Assembly: GCA_014138725.1 (NCBI GenBank)
Contig: JACJID010000005.1
Coordinates: 310,001 to 374,000, forward strand
DNA length: 64,000 nucleotides
Origin: Kutzneria viridogrisea
GTDB taxonomy: Bacteria > Actinomycetota > Actinomycetes > Mycobacteriales > Pseudonocardiaceae
Direction: 5' to 3'
Positions 1 through 8,022 of this stretch are shown one piece after another. A program made the position numbers and the translations under genes. The first letter of the stretch is position 1. Every line of letters begins with the position of its first letter. A model generated the notes under the pieces. That model saw nothing but the letters and a program-made list of their open reading frames with translations, was not told the origin of the DNA and did no database searches.

Positions 1-428
1 CACCGATGCTCTTCGAGGTGGCCCGGAAGGCATTCGCGCGGTTCGGTCGGGTGCAAGACCAGCTCATCTACCTCGTCACCGAGGCAGATATGCTGGCTGC
101 ACGCGGTGAGGTCGTCGTCACCGACCGGAACGCCGCGAAGATGACCGCTGCTTTCAGCCCCGGTGTTGGGGCTATCGACGACTTGGTCGACTGGTCGCTC
201 ATGAGCGACCAGTTCTGGCGCAACACCCTTGACGAACTCGATCGCAAAGAACGCCGAATGGCGGAACTGCTGGTACACGGCAGCGTTCCGCTGGAACTGT
301 TGACCGCCATCGTCGTGCGAACCCGGTTGACCGAGCAGCTTGTGCAGCGTCACATCAGCGGATCGTTGCTGAGCCGGATACCGTTGTGCGTCTTCCCGAA
401 CTGGTACTTCGACGAGACCGGGTGGTGA
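1..428 (+). CDS. darT: DarT DNA ADP-ribosyltransferase toxin (5' end outside window)
   Basis: This is the C-terminal part of a DUF4433/DarT enzyme; the reading frame is open to base 1, so the N-terminal NAD-binding half is missing. DarT transfers ADP-ribose from NAD+ to thymidine bases of single-stranded DNA and stops replication. The motif AELLVHGSVPLE (Glu codon at 264-266) matches the conserved segment that carries the catalytic glutamate in this family, and the protein ends in the typical PNWYF-type tail. The stop overlaps the start of the macro-domain gene by four bases (GTGA), the usual toxin-first DarTG order. The family call is firm from the tail and the partner; activity cannot be judged from a fragment. 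Confidence 0.86.
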   Translation, partial: PMLFEVARKAFARFGRVQDQLIYLVTEADMLAARGEVVVTDRNAAKMTAAFSPGVGAIDDLVDWSLMSDQFWRNTLDELDRKERRMAELLVHGSVPLELLTAIVVRTRLTEQLVQRHISGSLLSRIPLCVFPNWYFDETGW

Positions 429-1507
429 GCGTGATCAGATTTGGCGAGGGCAACCTCCTGCGCCAGGACGTCGAGGCGCTTGTCAACCCGGTGAACTGCG
501 TTGGCGTGCTCGGCAAGGGCTTGGCGCTCCAGTTCAAGCGGGCGTTCCCCGAGATCGTCGGTCCGTACGAGCGGGCATGTGCCGCGGGTGAGGTGACACC
601 TGGCTCGGTGCATGTCGTGGATCGTGGAGAGGGGCAGCGTCCTCGGTGGATACTCAACGTGCCCACCAAGCGCCACTGGCGTAATCCGAGTCAGTTCGAG
701 GACGTTGTGTCGGGCGCCTCAGCGCTTGCTGACACGGTGCGTGCTCTGGGGATCCGCTCCGTAGCGGTCCCGCCGCTCGGCTGCGGCAATGGTGGCTTGG
801 AGTGGGCAGACGTGCGGCCGGCTCTTGTCGCGGCTCTTGGTGATCTTGACGTTGACGTGGTCCTCTTTGCTCCTGCTGGAGCCCCCGCTCCCGCAGACAT
901 GCCCAACCGCAGTCAGGCACCCGAGCTCACCACTGAGCGGGCTGCGCTTCTGGCGTTGATGGCGGACTTCCTGCGCGGATCGGCACCGTTTCGCATTGCC
1001 GATCGTTCAGATGCGCTGGCCCGCATCGAGATCCAGAAGCTGGTCTACCTCGCGCAAGTGCACGAAGGAAAGTCGCGGTACACCTTCGTGCGGGCCCGGT
1101 ACGGCCCCTACTCCCACGGCTTGGAGCGTGAGCTCAAGGAGTGGGAGGGCCACTACGTGCTCGGATACGGCGACGCCACGGACAAGGTCCTCGAACTGCG
1201 TCCCATCGTGCTCATACCGGAGGCCGTGCAGAAGGCGGACGCGGCTGTCGACGAGGCCACCGCGAGGACGATCAAGGAGGTGCTCCGGCTCGTCGAGGGC
1301 TGGGAGAGCACCTACGAGCTCGAACTGCTCGCGACCACCCTGTTCACCTTCCTCGAAGGATCAGCCGGGAGTTCTGCGGAAGCGCACGCGGTGATCTCCG
1401 GATGGAGCCACATTCCTGCCCAGGTGTTCACGTCGAGGCACGTCGATCTCGCTTGGAACCACCTGCGTCAGGCCGGGTGGCTGGCCGAGTCGGTACCAGC
1501 GGTCTGA
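425..1507 (+). CDS. darG: DarG macro-domain antitoxin with C-terminal toxin-binding domain
   Basis: 360 residues from the GTG that overlaps the darT stop; a second GTG two codons later (431) is possible. The first ~150 residues are a macro domain: NPVNCVGVLGKGLALQF near residues 20-37 and PPLGCGNGGLEW near 125-136 form the ADP-ribose pocket. DarG-type macro domains remove ADP-ribose from thymidine in DNA, reversing DarT. Residues ~175-300 form a separate domain (EIQKLVYLAQ, ARYGPYSHGLE) of the type found at the C terminus of DarG and in SocA/Panacea-like antitoxins, which holds DarT directly. Translational coupling fits a requirement for antitoxin whenever toxin is made. The stop abuts the convergent TetR gene with no spacer. 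Confidence 0.88.
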   Translation: MSVIRFGEGNLLRQDVEALVNPVNCVGVLGKGLALQFKRAFPEIVGPYERACAAGEVTPGSVHVVDRGEGQRPRWILNVPTKRHWRNPSQFEDVVSGASALADTVRALGIRSVAVPPLGCGNGGLEWADVRPALVAALGDLDVDVVLFAPAGAPAPADMPNRSQAPELTTERAALLALMADFLRGSAPFRIADRSDALARIEIQKLVYLAQVHEGKSRYTFVRARYGPYSHGLERELKEWEGHYVLGYGDATDKVLELRPIVLIPEAVQKADAAVDEATARTIKEVLRLVEGWESTYELELLATTLFTFLEGSAGSSAEAHAVISGWSHIPAQVFTSRHVDLAWNHLRQAGWLAESVPAV

Positions 1508-2263
1508 TCAGGCCGCCTGGATGGCGCCGGCCAGCTCGGTCAGCATGGACTCGAACAGCGGCTCGGCGTTGGACACCGCGAACGGGAAGCGACCGAAGAC
1601 CTCCAGGGCCACGTGCCCGTACAGGCGCACCCAGAACTGCAACATGAAGTAGACCGTGCCCAGGCTCAGTGCCTGGTCCGGCAGCTCGATGCCCTGCTGG
1701 ACCAGGGTGTGCACCAGCGTGTCCCGGAACCCGCTGAGGTCCGCGCGCAGCTGTTCGGGCACCTCCTCGTCGGACGGGGCGGGCAGCTGGTGGGTGGCCA
1801 GCACCTTGCTCGCCACGCTCAGGAAGATCCGCCCGAACTGGTCCTTGGCCGGCTGCACCAGCTTGCCCGCGCCACCGAACGCGCAGGGTGCGGCCTCGGG
1901 CTCCTGCTCGGCGGGTGAGGCGAACACCAGGGTGAACTCCTGCGGGTGGGCCAGCGCCCAGCGGCGGAAGCCCCGGCAGACCGCGAACACCCCGCCGAGC
2001 ATGTCCTCCTCGCCGACGGCGACCAGGTCGGCGGTCAGCTCGGCGGCCAGGTCCAGGCAGACGTCGTCGATCACGCGCTGCAACAGGTCCTCGCGCGAGT
2101 CGTAGTAGCGGTACAGCGCGGGCGCGGTGATGCCGAGGTGCCGGGCGATGGCACGCAGGGTCACGGCCTCCCGGCCCTGCTCCACGAGCAGGCGACGCGC
2201 CTCCCTGCGGATCTCGCGCTCAGTGTCGACGCGAGGGCGGTCACGGCGCGTGGCCTCCGTCAT
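1508..2263 (-). CDS. TetR/AcrR family regulator of the adjacent MMPL exporter
   Basis: 251 residues. The N-terminal helix-turn-helix is visible at residues ~12-60 (EIRREARRLLVEQG, then LRAIARHLGITAPALYRYY), followed by a long ligand domain of the actinobacterial TetR_C type (~residues 80-250). It is divergent from the MMPL transporter, and the 109-bp spacer carries a paired inverted repeat (2282-2330). By family precedent it represses the exporter and probably itself until a substrate binds. The ligand is not predictable from sequence. Confidence 0.85.
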   Translation of the reverse strand: MTEATRRDRPRVDTEREIRREARRLLVEQGREAVTLRAIARHLGITAPALYRYYDSREDLLQRVIDDVCLDLAAELTADLVAVGEEDMLGGVFAVCRGFRRWALAHPQEFTLVFASPAEQEPEAAPCAFGGAGKLVQPAKDQFGRIFLSVASKVLATHQLPAPSDEEVPEQLRADLSGFRDTLVHTLVQQGIELPDQALSLGTVYFMLQFWVRLYGHVALEVFGRFPFAVSNAEPLFESMLTELAGAIQAA

Positions 2264-2281
2264 AGTTCACCCCATCGGGTT

Positions 2282-2330
2282 GTAAACGCCGTTAACTCTC
2301 CGTACCGTCGTGCTGGTTAACGGTGTTCAC
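2282..2330. promoter_or_regulatory. Paired inverted repeat, probable TetR operator
   Basis: GTAAACGCCGTTAAC (2282-2296) and GTTAACGGTGTTCAC (2316-2330) are inverted copies matching at 13 of 15 positions. Each arm also contains the palindrome GTTAAC. The arms are 34 bp apart, about three helical turns. They lie between the divergent TetR and MMPL starts, upstream of the strong AAGGAGG ribosome site (2362-2368) of the transporter gene. Confidence 0.65.
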
Positions 2331-2372
2331 CGGCTGCGGTAACGCAGGCAACGGTACATCCAAGGAGGCCGA

Positions 2373-4538
2373 ATGTTCGCGTCCTGGGGAGCGCTCGCGC
2401 ACCGGCGGCGGTGGGTGGTGATCATCGCCGTGGTGTTGCTGACCGTGATCGGTGGCGCCTGGGGAGCCGGGGTCTTCGGCAAGCTCACCCAGGGCGGCTA
2501 CGACGACCCGGGCAGCCAGGCCGCGCACGTGGACAAGGTCATCGAGGACTCGATCGGCAAGCAGGGCGGGGACGTGGTGGTGCTCTACACCGCGCCCGAG
2601 GGCAGGACCGTCGACGACCCGCAGCTGGCGCAGAAGATCAACGACAGGCTGTCGGCACTGCCCGGCTCGGACGTGGGCAAGGTCGTCTCGTACTGGAACA
2701 CCCACGTGCCGCAGCTTGCCGACGCGACCAAGCAGCACGGCCTGGCCACCATCACGCTGGCCTCGACCAACCAGTCCGAGCAGATCACCCAGTACGCGGC
2801 GATCGCCGACAAGCTGGCCGTGGACGGGGTGCAGACCCAGGTCGGCGGTCTGATCCCGTTGCAGAAGGCGATCACCGACCGGTCCATGTCCGATGTGGAG
2901 CTGGCCGAGCTGATCTCCCTGCCGGTGGTCCTGGCCCTGCTCGTGATCATCTTCGGCAGTGCCGTCGCCGCCCTGCTCCCGGTGCTGGTCGGCGGCCTGT
3001 CCATCCTGGGCGCGCTGGCCGTGCTGCGGCTGATGTCCCTGGGCCTGGACGTGAACACCTTCGCCGTCAACGTGGCCTCGTTGCTCGGGCTCGGCCTGGC
3101 CATCGACTACGGCCTGTTCACGGTGGGCCGGTTCCGCGAGGAGCTGGCGGCCGGTCGCGGCACCGCGGAGGCCGTGCGCCGGACCGTGGCCACCGCGGGC
3201 CGTACCGTCGCGTTCTCGGCGACCCTGCTGGTGATCGCGCTGGCCGGGCTGATGGTGTTCCCGCTGGACTTCCTCAAGTCGGTGGCCTACGGCGGCATGT
3301 CCGCGGTGGCCATCGCGGCACTGGTGTCGCTGACCCTGCTGCCCGCGCTGCTCGGCGTGCTGGGCAAGAACGTGGACCGGCTCGCCGTGCCGTGGCGCAG
3401 GAGCGCCGACAGCGAGCCGGGCTGGCTGAACAAGCTCGCGGGCACCGTGATGAAGCGGCCCACCCTGGTCGTGCTGCCCATCGTGGCGGTGCTGCTCGTG
3501 CTCGGCTCGCCCTTCCTGAACGTCAAGTTCGGCGCCGCCGACGAGAAGCAGCTGCCGCCAAGCGACTCCGGCCGCCAGGCCATCGAGTCGATCAACTCGG
3601 CGTTCCCGTCCACCAGCAACAGCATTGCCCAGGTCGTGCTGCGCAGCACCAACGGCGCCGCCCCGGACCAGGCCGCGGTGGGCAAGCTGGTCACCGACGC
3701 GGGTGGGATCGCCAGCGACGTGCACCCGGTCGGCGCCAAGGGCGACGTGGTGGTGCTCAGCGTGAAGCTGCCCGGTGACCCGCTCAGCGACCAGGCCCGA
3801 GACGCGGTGACCTCGCTGCGCGCCCTGCCGCACCCGGCGAACACCGAGCTGATGGTCGGCGGCTTCACCGCCAAGCTGGCCGACAGCACGCAGGCCATCT
3901 TCGACCGACTGCCCTGGATGATCGCGATCCTGGTCGGCGCCACCCTGCTGCTGATGTTCCTGGCCTTCGGCTCGGTGCTGCTGCCGATCAAGGCGGTGGT
4001 GATGAGCGCGCTGAGCCTGTCGGCCACCTTCGGCGTGCTGACCTTCGTCTTCCAGGAGGGCCACGGCGCGGGCTGGCTGAACGTGACCCCCGCGCCCATG
4101 CAGATCGGCGTCATGGTGCTGATCGGTGCCCTGGTGTTCGGGCTGTCCACCGACTACGAGACCTTCCTGCTCTCCCGCATGGTGGAGGCCCGCAACAAGG
4201 GCATGTCCACCCCGGACGCGGTGCGCACCGGGTTGGTGCGCACCGGCCGGATGATCTCCGCCGCCGCCCTGCTGCTGATCGTGGTGACCGGAGCCTTCGG
4301 CCTGTCCGAGATCGTCACCATGCGGTTCATCGGGATCGGCATGATCGTGGCGCTGGTGCTCGACGCCACCGTGGTGCGGATGCTGCTGGTGCCCGCGGTG
4401 CTGCGGCTGTTCGGTGACGCATCCTGGTGGGCGCCGGGTCCGCTGCGCAGGTTCCAGGAGCGGGTCGGCATCAAGGAGTCCGAGGATGCCGAAGATGAGC
4501 CTGCCTCGCACTCCCGTGAACCCGAACCCGTGCACTGA
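2373..4538 (+). CDS. MMPL family RND-type exporter
   Basis: 721 residues, a cytoplasmic-membrane transporter of the MMPL/RND class. It has two halves: a first membrane helix near residues 15-35, a soluble loop to ~180, five or six helices to ~335, another helix near 370, a second loop, and a final helical block from ~530. The paired signatures AIDYGLFTVGRFREEL (~242) and STDYETFLLSRM (~591) contain the D-Y residues typical of the proton-relay helices. Such proteins export lipids, siderophores or drugs. The start follows AAGGAGG at good spacing. The divergent TetR gene suggests a drug- or metabolite-inducible pump; the substrate is unknown. Confidence 0.9.
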   Translation: MFASWGALAHRRRWVVIIAVVLLTVIGGAWGAGVFGKLTQGGYDDPGSQAAHVDKVIEDSIGKQGGDVVVLYTAPEGRTVDDPQLAQKINDRLSALPGSDVGKVVSYWNTHVPQLADATKQHGLATITLASTNQSEQITQYAAIADKLAVDGVQTQVGGLIPLQKAITDRSMSDVELAELISLPVVLALLVIIFGSAVAALLPVLVGGLSILGALAVLRLMSLGLDVNTFAVNVASLLGLGLAIDYGLFTVGRFREELAAGRGTAEAVRRTVATAGRTVAFSATLLVIALAGLMVFPLDFLKSVAYGGMSAVAIAALVSLTLLPALLGVLGKNVDRLAVPWRRSADSEPGWLNKLAGTVMKRPTLVVLPIVAVLLVLGSPFLNVKFGAADEKQLPPSDSGRQAIESINSAFPSTSNSIAQVVLRSTNGAAPDQAAVGKLVTDAGGIASDVHPVGAKGDVVVLSVKLPGDPLSDQARDAVTSLRALPHPANTELMVGGFTAKLADSTQAIFDRLPWMIAILVGATLLLMFLAFGSVLLPIKAVVMSALSLSATFGVLTFVFQEGHGAGWLNVTPAPMQIGVMVLIGALVFGLSTDYETFLLSRMVEARNKGMSTPDAVRTGLVRTGRMISAAALLLIVVTGAFGLSEIVTMRFIGIGMIVALVLDATVVRMLLVPAVLRLFGDASWWAPGPLRRFQERVGIKESEDAEDEPASHSREPEPVH

Positions 4539-4549
4539 CGTTACCGTTT

Positions 4550-4585
4550 CCCCTGCGAGTCGCTCGATCGAGTGACTCGCAGGGG
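4550..4585. terminator. Near-perfect 36-bp palindrome downstream of MMPL gene
   Basis: CCCCTGCGAGTC (4550-4561) pairs with GACTCGCAGGGG (4574-4585), and the intervening 12 bases are themselves almost self-complementary. It begins 11 bases after the MMPL stop, so a transcription-terminating hairpin is the simplest reading. There is no T-run. Confidence 0.65.
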
Positions 4586-4768
4586 GTGGCACATACCGGT
4601 CTCGTTCTGTTTGATCACAAAGCGTTCGACATGTTCAGCTTGAGTGACACGTCAGGGTGAAGCCCTTCTTCCGGGTTATATTTTTAATGTGTGGACCGAT
4701 AGCATTTCGCCTCGTTCCACTCGATCGGGTGTCAGTGCCGACACCCCTATTCCCTGGAGCCACCCCTC

Positions 4769-5095
4769 ATGCTTCGCAAGACGTTTGCCGCCGGTATCGC
4801 GGGCGTTGCCCTTCTGTTCGCCACTGCCGTTCCCGCGTTCGCTTCACCTGTTTCCCACACTCCGTCCCACGGTTCCGGTATCACCTCGCTGTGCTATCTG
4901 GGCGTCTACGGCGACCTGACCAGGCTGTGTGACCTGGACACCCTCAACGACCCCAAGCAGTACTGCGACCTGGGGATCTACGGGGACTTCACGCGGACCT
5001 GCGACCCGGCCAACCTGGCCCACCCCGCTGAGTACCTCGACCTCGGAACCTACGGCGACTACCGCGGCCTGCTCGGCCTGACCCACCTCGGCTGA
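4769..5095 (+). CDS. Small secreted protein with 24-residue YGD repeats
   Basis: 108 residues, family not recognised. Residues 1-25 form a signal peptide with a basic N-tip, hydrophobic core and AFA cleavage motif. The mature part is periodic: YGD occurs at residues 47-49, 71-73 and 95-97, exactly 24 apart, and cysteines occur at 42, 54, 66 and 78, exactly 12 apart. The unit reads roughly C-x-L-G-x-Y-G-D-x-T-R-x then C-D-x4-L-x2-P-x2-Y. The third copy lacks cysteines. A compact extracellular repeat fold, perhaps disulphide-bonded, is inferred. A GGAG element lies a few bases before the ATG. A strong terminator follows, so it is probably a single-gene transcript. Confidence 0.75.
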   Translation: MLRKTFAAGIAGVALLFATAVPAFASPVSHTPSHGSGITSLCYLGVYGDLTRLCDLDTLNDPKQYCDLGIYGDFTRTCDPANLAHPAEYLDLGTYGDYRGLLGLTHLG

Positions 5096-5107
5096 TTGGA
5101 GCGCGAG

Positions 5108-5145
5108 AAAGGCGTCCCACGCTCCCCGGCGCGTGGGACGCCTTT
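5108..5145. terminator. Rho-independent terminator after the small secreted gene
   Basis: AAAGGCGTCCCACGC (5108-5122) and GCGTGGGACGCCTTT (5131-5145) form a 15-bp stem with an 8-base loop, followed by TCTT. It starts 12 bases after the stop codon. The A-run/T-run arrangement could work in both directions. Confidence 0.88.
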
Positions 5146-5206
5146 CTTGTACCGGTCGAATCGTTCAGCAGCAATTATGTTCTTCTCGGTATGAATGAGG
5201 TTGGCG

Positions 5207-5491
5207 ATGCGAGAGGATCACGCGTTCGAGTGGGCTGGCGAACTGGGCAGGAATGTTCGCAGAATGCGCATCGAACGTGGCTGGACGCAGGCCGAGCTGG
5301 CGGCCGCGGCGGACATGACCCAACCGGCGATCGCCCGGTTCGAACGGGCCAACGCGATCCCCACCCTGCGTGTGCTGGAACGGATCGCGCAGGCGCTGGG
5401 GGTCGAGTTGGTGGTCTCGCTGCGTCAGCCGCAGAACCGGCCGGACACCAGGATCGCCGTGGCGGCGGCGCGCGATCAGCCCTGGGGCTGA
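5207..5491 (+). CDS. Small XRE/Cro-type helix-turn-helix protein
   Basis: 94 residues from the ATG at 5207, chosen because TGAGG (5196-5200) sits six bases upstream; an in-frame ATG at 5195 would add four residues. An HTH_3 domain covers ~residues 15-70: QAELAAAADMTQPAIARFE is the recognition unit, followed by LRVLERIAQALGVEL. The layout resembles HigA-like antitoxins, but no HigB/RelE-like partner lies beside it. The 3' end overlaps the convergent EspG-like gene by 16 bases. It may regulate the neighbouring ESX genes or an unseen target. Confidence 0.78.
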   Translation: MREDHAFEWAGELGRNVRRMRIERGWTQAELAAAADMTQPAIARFERANAIPTLRVLERIAQALGVELVVSLRQPQNRPDTRIAVAAARDQPWG

Positions 5492-6240
5492 GCCCAGGTG
5501 GCGCTCGTCGTGGTGAGCAGGCGCTGCACCTGGCCGACCAGTCGCCGGTTGTCCGCGGGCGCCACCGTGGTCCAGCCGCGGCCGTCCATCGCCCGGCTGT
5601 CCTCCATCAGGTACCGGCCGCGCTCGGTGTCCGACCAGGCCACGACGTGGTCCGCGCGGTGCTCGCGACCCAGCTCGTCGGCCACGGTGACGCCGAACGT
5701 GCCGCGCCTCACCACCCCGTCCAGCATCAGCCGCAGCTCGCGCGCGTCCTCCGCCGGCACACCCTGTGCGCGCAACGCCACCTCGAAGCCCTTGCCGTCC
5801 ACGGTCCCGCCGCCACACCCGGCGGCCCGCAGGATCGTGCTGGGCAGGGACACCGACCGGCCCGGCCCCGCGGGCACCACCGGCAGCAGGTCCACGGCCG
5901 CGCGGGCCACCGCCCCGCCGGGCAGCGGGTCCAGCCCGAGCTGGCCCTCGTGCAGCACCGCCAGCACCCCGGCCTCGCCGCGGGCCGCCGCCAGCGCGCG
6001 GATCGGGCCGTCCACGTACATGCGCACGTCCACCGCACGACTCGGCCTGTGCAACAGGGCCACCAGCTCCGCGGTGCGCGCATCGGCACCGGCCAGCTCG
6101 CGCTGCGCCTCCCGCACCACCGCACGGCGGTCCCGCTCGGTGAAGCCGCGCGGCGGCACGGTCAGCACGGTGGGCATGTCCGGCAGGCCCAGTTGCTCCC
6201 ACAACACCTGGTACGCGGCGGTACTCAGCACGGCGGTCAC
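5476..6240 (-). CDS. EspG-family ESX secretion chaperone
   Basis: 254 residues resembling the ESX secretion-associated EspG family: an N-terminal LSTAAYQVLWEQLGLPDMP segment, a middle with LLHRPSRAVDVRMY and a C-terminal ADNRRLVGQVQRLL. In mycobacteria EspG is a cytosolic chaperone that binds the tip of PPE proteins in PE-PPE pairs and delivers them to a type VII secretion system. It is the last gene of a three-gene leftward operon and overlaps the PPE-like gene by four bases (ATGA). The order PE-PPE-EspG supports the assignment. No ESX membrane component is present in the window. Confidence 0.78.
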   Translation of the reverse strand: MTAVLSTAAYQVLWEQLGLPDMPTVLTVPPRGFTERDRRAVVREAQRELAGADARTAELVALLHRPSRAVDVRMYVDGPIRALAAARGEAGVLAVLHEGQLGLDPLPGGAVARAAVDLLPVVPAGPGRSVSLPSTILRAAGCGGGTVDGKGFEVALRAQGVPAEDARELRLMLDGVVRRGTFGVTVADELGREHRADHVVAWSDTERGRYLMEDSRAMDGRGWTTVAPADNRRLVGQVQRLLTTTSATWAQPQG

Positions 6241-7355
6241 TCGTCCTCACCGCCCTCGCCGATCACCGTGGGGGCCACCAGTTCGTCGTGGTGGAACAGC
6301 TCGTCCCCGGCCATGCCGTACTTGTTGTCGTGCTCGGCGTCCTCCGCACGGTGCCGACCGCTGGCCGGTTGCATGATGCCGCCGCCCCCATCGGAGTGCC
6401 GGGAGCCGACCGCCTGCTGGACCTCCCGCACGTTGGCGGTGCTCGTCGCGCCACCGGCCTGCTTGCGCGTGGAGTTGTCCTCGCCACGAGCCCGTGCCGC
6501 CGACCCGAGCACCCCGCCGATCAGCCCGCCGCCGATGGCACCCGCCGCGACGCCCACCTGCGGGCCCGCGCCCAGCCCGGGGCCCTGCGCGGGCACGTGC
6601 GGCTGGGGCGCGCCCCCGGCGTGCGCGGCCATGGAGGCGGCGTGGCTCAGGTCCGTGGAGGTGTGCGCCGCGGGAACCTGCTGGCCCGGGATCAGCGGGC
6701 TCGCCGCCGAGGAGCGGGTGCGGTCCTCGGCAGGCCCGCCCAGCGGCCCGGCGCCCATCGCGTGCCCGCTCGAGGCGGAGCCGCCCGCCACGACCGTGCT
6801 GGTGCCGACCAGCACCGCGAAGTCCGGCGCGGGCCCGTAGTCCGGCAGCGCGCCCACGGTCTCCGCGGACTGCGCCTGGTAGGTGGCCATCGCCTCGGCC
6901 GCCTTGCGGTGCGCGTCGGCCTGCCCCTTCTCCACCGCGTCGTGATCGGCGTTGTTGGCCACCGCCACCCCCGGCCCCGTGGTCGTCGGCTGCGCCGCGG
7001 CCCCGTTGGGCGCCGGGATCTTGCTCCGCGCGTCCGAGTAGTGCTGCGCCTGCTGGGCCGCCGCGCTGCCCGCCGCCGCCATGCCCTGCTGCACCGCGCC
7101 CGCCCAGTCGTGCAGGCGCTGCACCGCGGCCGCCGCCTCGCTCGCCGCCGCGCCCTGCCAGCCCGCCGTGAGCCGGGTCAGCCCGTCCTGCAAGCACTGC
7201 TGGGCCTCGGCCACCGCCTGGCCCGCGCGCCGGTAGAAGTCCTCGGCGGGCAGCACGGCCCCCGGCCCCGGCCCGGTGTTGATCTCGCGCCACAACTGCT
7301 CGTGCGGCACCGCCAACCAGTTCAGCTGCTCGGTGAGCTCGGGCAGGTCAGCCAC
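6237..7355 (-). CDS. PPE-like ESX substrate
   Basis: 372 residues. The first ~175 are alpha-helical and PPE-like: WREINTGPGPGAVLPAEDFY near residues 22-41, GWQGAAASEAAAA near 65-77 with a WxG turn, and long helices to about 165. The rest is low-complexity Gly/Pro/Ala-rich (GAIGGGLIGGVLGSAARARG near 270-290) with an acidic tail ending GEGGEDE. PPE proteins pair with PE proteins and leave through type VII systems. The gene overlaps the PE-like gene upstream by eight bases and the EspG-like gene downstream by four, so the three are translationally coupled. The role of the secreted product is unknown. Confidence 0.78.
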   Translation of the reverse strand: MADLPELTEQLNWLAVPHEQLWREINTGPGPGAVLPAEDFYRRAGQAVAEAQQCLQDGLTRLTAGWQGAAASEAAAAVQRLHDWAGAVQQGMAAAGSAAAQQAQHYSDARSKIPAPNGAAAQPTTTGPGVAVANNADHDAVEKGQADAHRKAAEAMATYQAQSAETVGALPDYGPAPDFAVLVGTSTVVAGGSASSGHAMGAGPLGGPAEDRTRSSAASPLIPGQQVPAAHTSTDLSHAASMAAHAGGAPQPHVPAQGPGLGAGPQVGVAAGAIGGGLIGGVLGSAARARGEDNSTRKQAGGATSTANVREVQQAVGSRHSDGGGGIMQPASGRHRAEDAEHDNKYGMAGDELFHHDELVAPTVIGEGGEDE

Positions 7356-7668
7356 GGAAGGTCCTCGCGATCTCGTCCTCGGTGTGCCCGTACTGGCGGG
7401 CGGCCGTGGTCAGCGCCTCCACCACCGCCTGCAGGCGGTCCTGGTAGCTGGTCAGCGCGAGCAGTGCCGAGTCCTGGCCGTGCGCGGTGAACGCGCGCGC
7501 TGCCGCCCTGCTCACCGGGTCGGCGGCCACCGGGTCCATGCGCAGTGCGTGTCGCGCGTCCCTGACCTGCGGCTGCACTGTCCGCAGCGCCTGGCGGAAC
7601 AACGTCAACGCGGGCAGGACCTCGTCGGCCGAGAATCGGAACGCGGCGGTCGGCGCCACGATGATCAC
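7348..7668 (-). CDS. PE/WXG100-like small ESX partner
   Basis: 106 residues from a GTG at 7668 (protein start VIIVAPTAAFRFSADEV). Another GTG three codons on (7659) has AGGGGG at better spacing and may be the true start. The helical protein starts like actinobacterial PE-domain proteins (VAPTAAFRF) and ends in a tail with a Y-x3-D/E-type element (YGHTEDEIARTF) resembling the YxxxD/E export signal of ESX substrates. It is first in the PE-PPE-EspG operon and divergent from a glutaredoxin-like gene. It should dimerise with the PPE-like protein. Confidence 0.7.
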   Translation of the reverse strand: MIIVAPTAAFRFSADEVLPALTLFRQALRTVQPQVRDARHALRMDPVAADPVSRAAARAFTAHGQDSALLALTSYQDRLQAVVEALTTAARQYGHTEDEIARTFRG

Positions 7669-7743
7669 CCCCTGTGCCGGCGGCGATCCCCAGCGTAACG
7701 AGGCGCCGGAATAACGCCAGTCGGAACCTGGTTGGGGTTGGGC

Positions 7744-8013
7744 GTGAGCACTGAAGTCCTGGTACACGTCCGCCCCGGCTGCCCCTTCTGCGACATGCTG
7801 CGGGCAGGTCTGCAGCGCAGCGGCCTGGCCTACCGCGAGCTCGACATCTGGCAGGACCCGGACGCCGCCGCCGCGGTGCGGGCGGCGGCCAACGGCAACG
7901 AGACCGTGCCGACGGTCAACGTGGGCAGCACGTGGATGGTCAACCCCTCCGCGGCCGAGGTGCTCGCGGCGGTCGCCAGGGAGGCGCCCGAACTGCTGCC
8001 GCAGGCCCGCTGA
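7744..8013 (+). CDS. Glutaredoxin-like / mycoredoxin-type protein
   Basis: 89 residues from GTG 7744. A thioredoxin fold is indicated by VLVHVRPGCPFCDML, a redox-active CPFC pair near residues 13-16, and the cis-proline segment ETVPTVNVG. The size and the TVPTV motif match glutaredoxin-like and mycoredoxin proteins of actinobacteria, which reduce mycothiol-mixed disulphides. The pair is CPFC rather than the CGYC of mycoredoxin-1. No strong ribosome site precedes the GTG. The gene diverges from the PE-like gene. Confidence 0.8.
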   Translation: MSTEVLVHVRPGCPFCDMLRAGLQRSGLAYRELDIWQDPDAAAAVRAAANGNETVPTVNVGSTWMVNPSAAEVLAAVAREAPELLPQAR

Positions 8014-8022
8014 CAGCTCAGC

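Noticed and set aside
2292-4592. Long open frame on the minus strand opposite the MMPL gene
   Set aside because: High GC leaves few stops in the antisense frame; the product is His/Gln/Arg-rich without domains and the plus-strand gene has clear family motifs and a ribosome site.
5207-5491. HigA-type antitoxin of a HigBA pair
   Set aside because: The helix-turn-helix fits, but there is no RelE/HigB-like frame on either side, so I call it only an XRE regulator.
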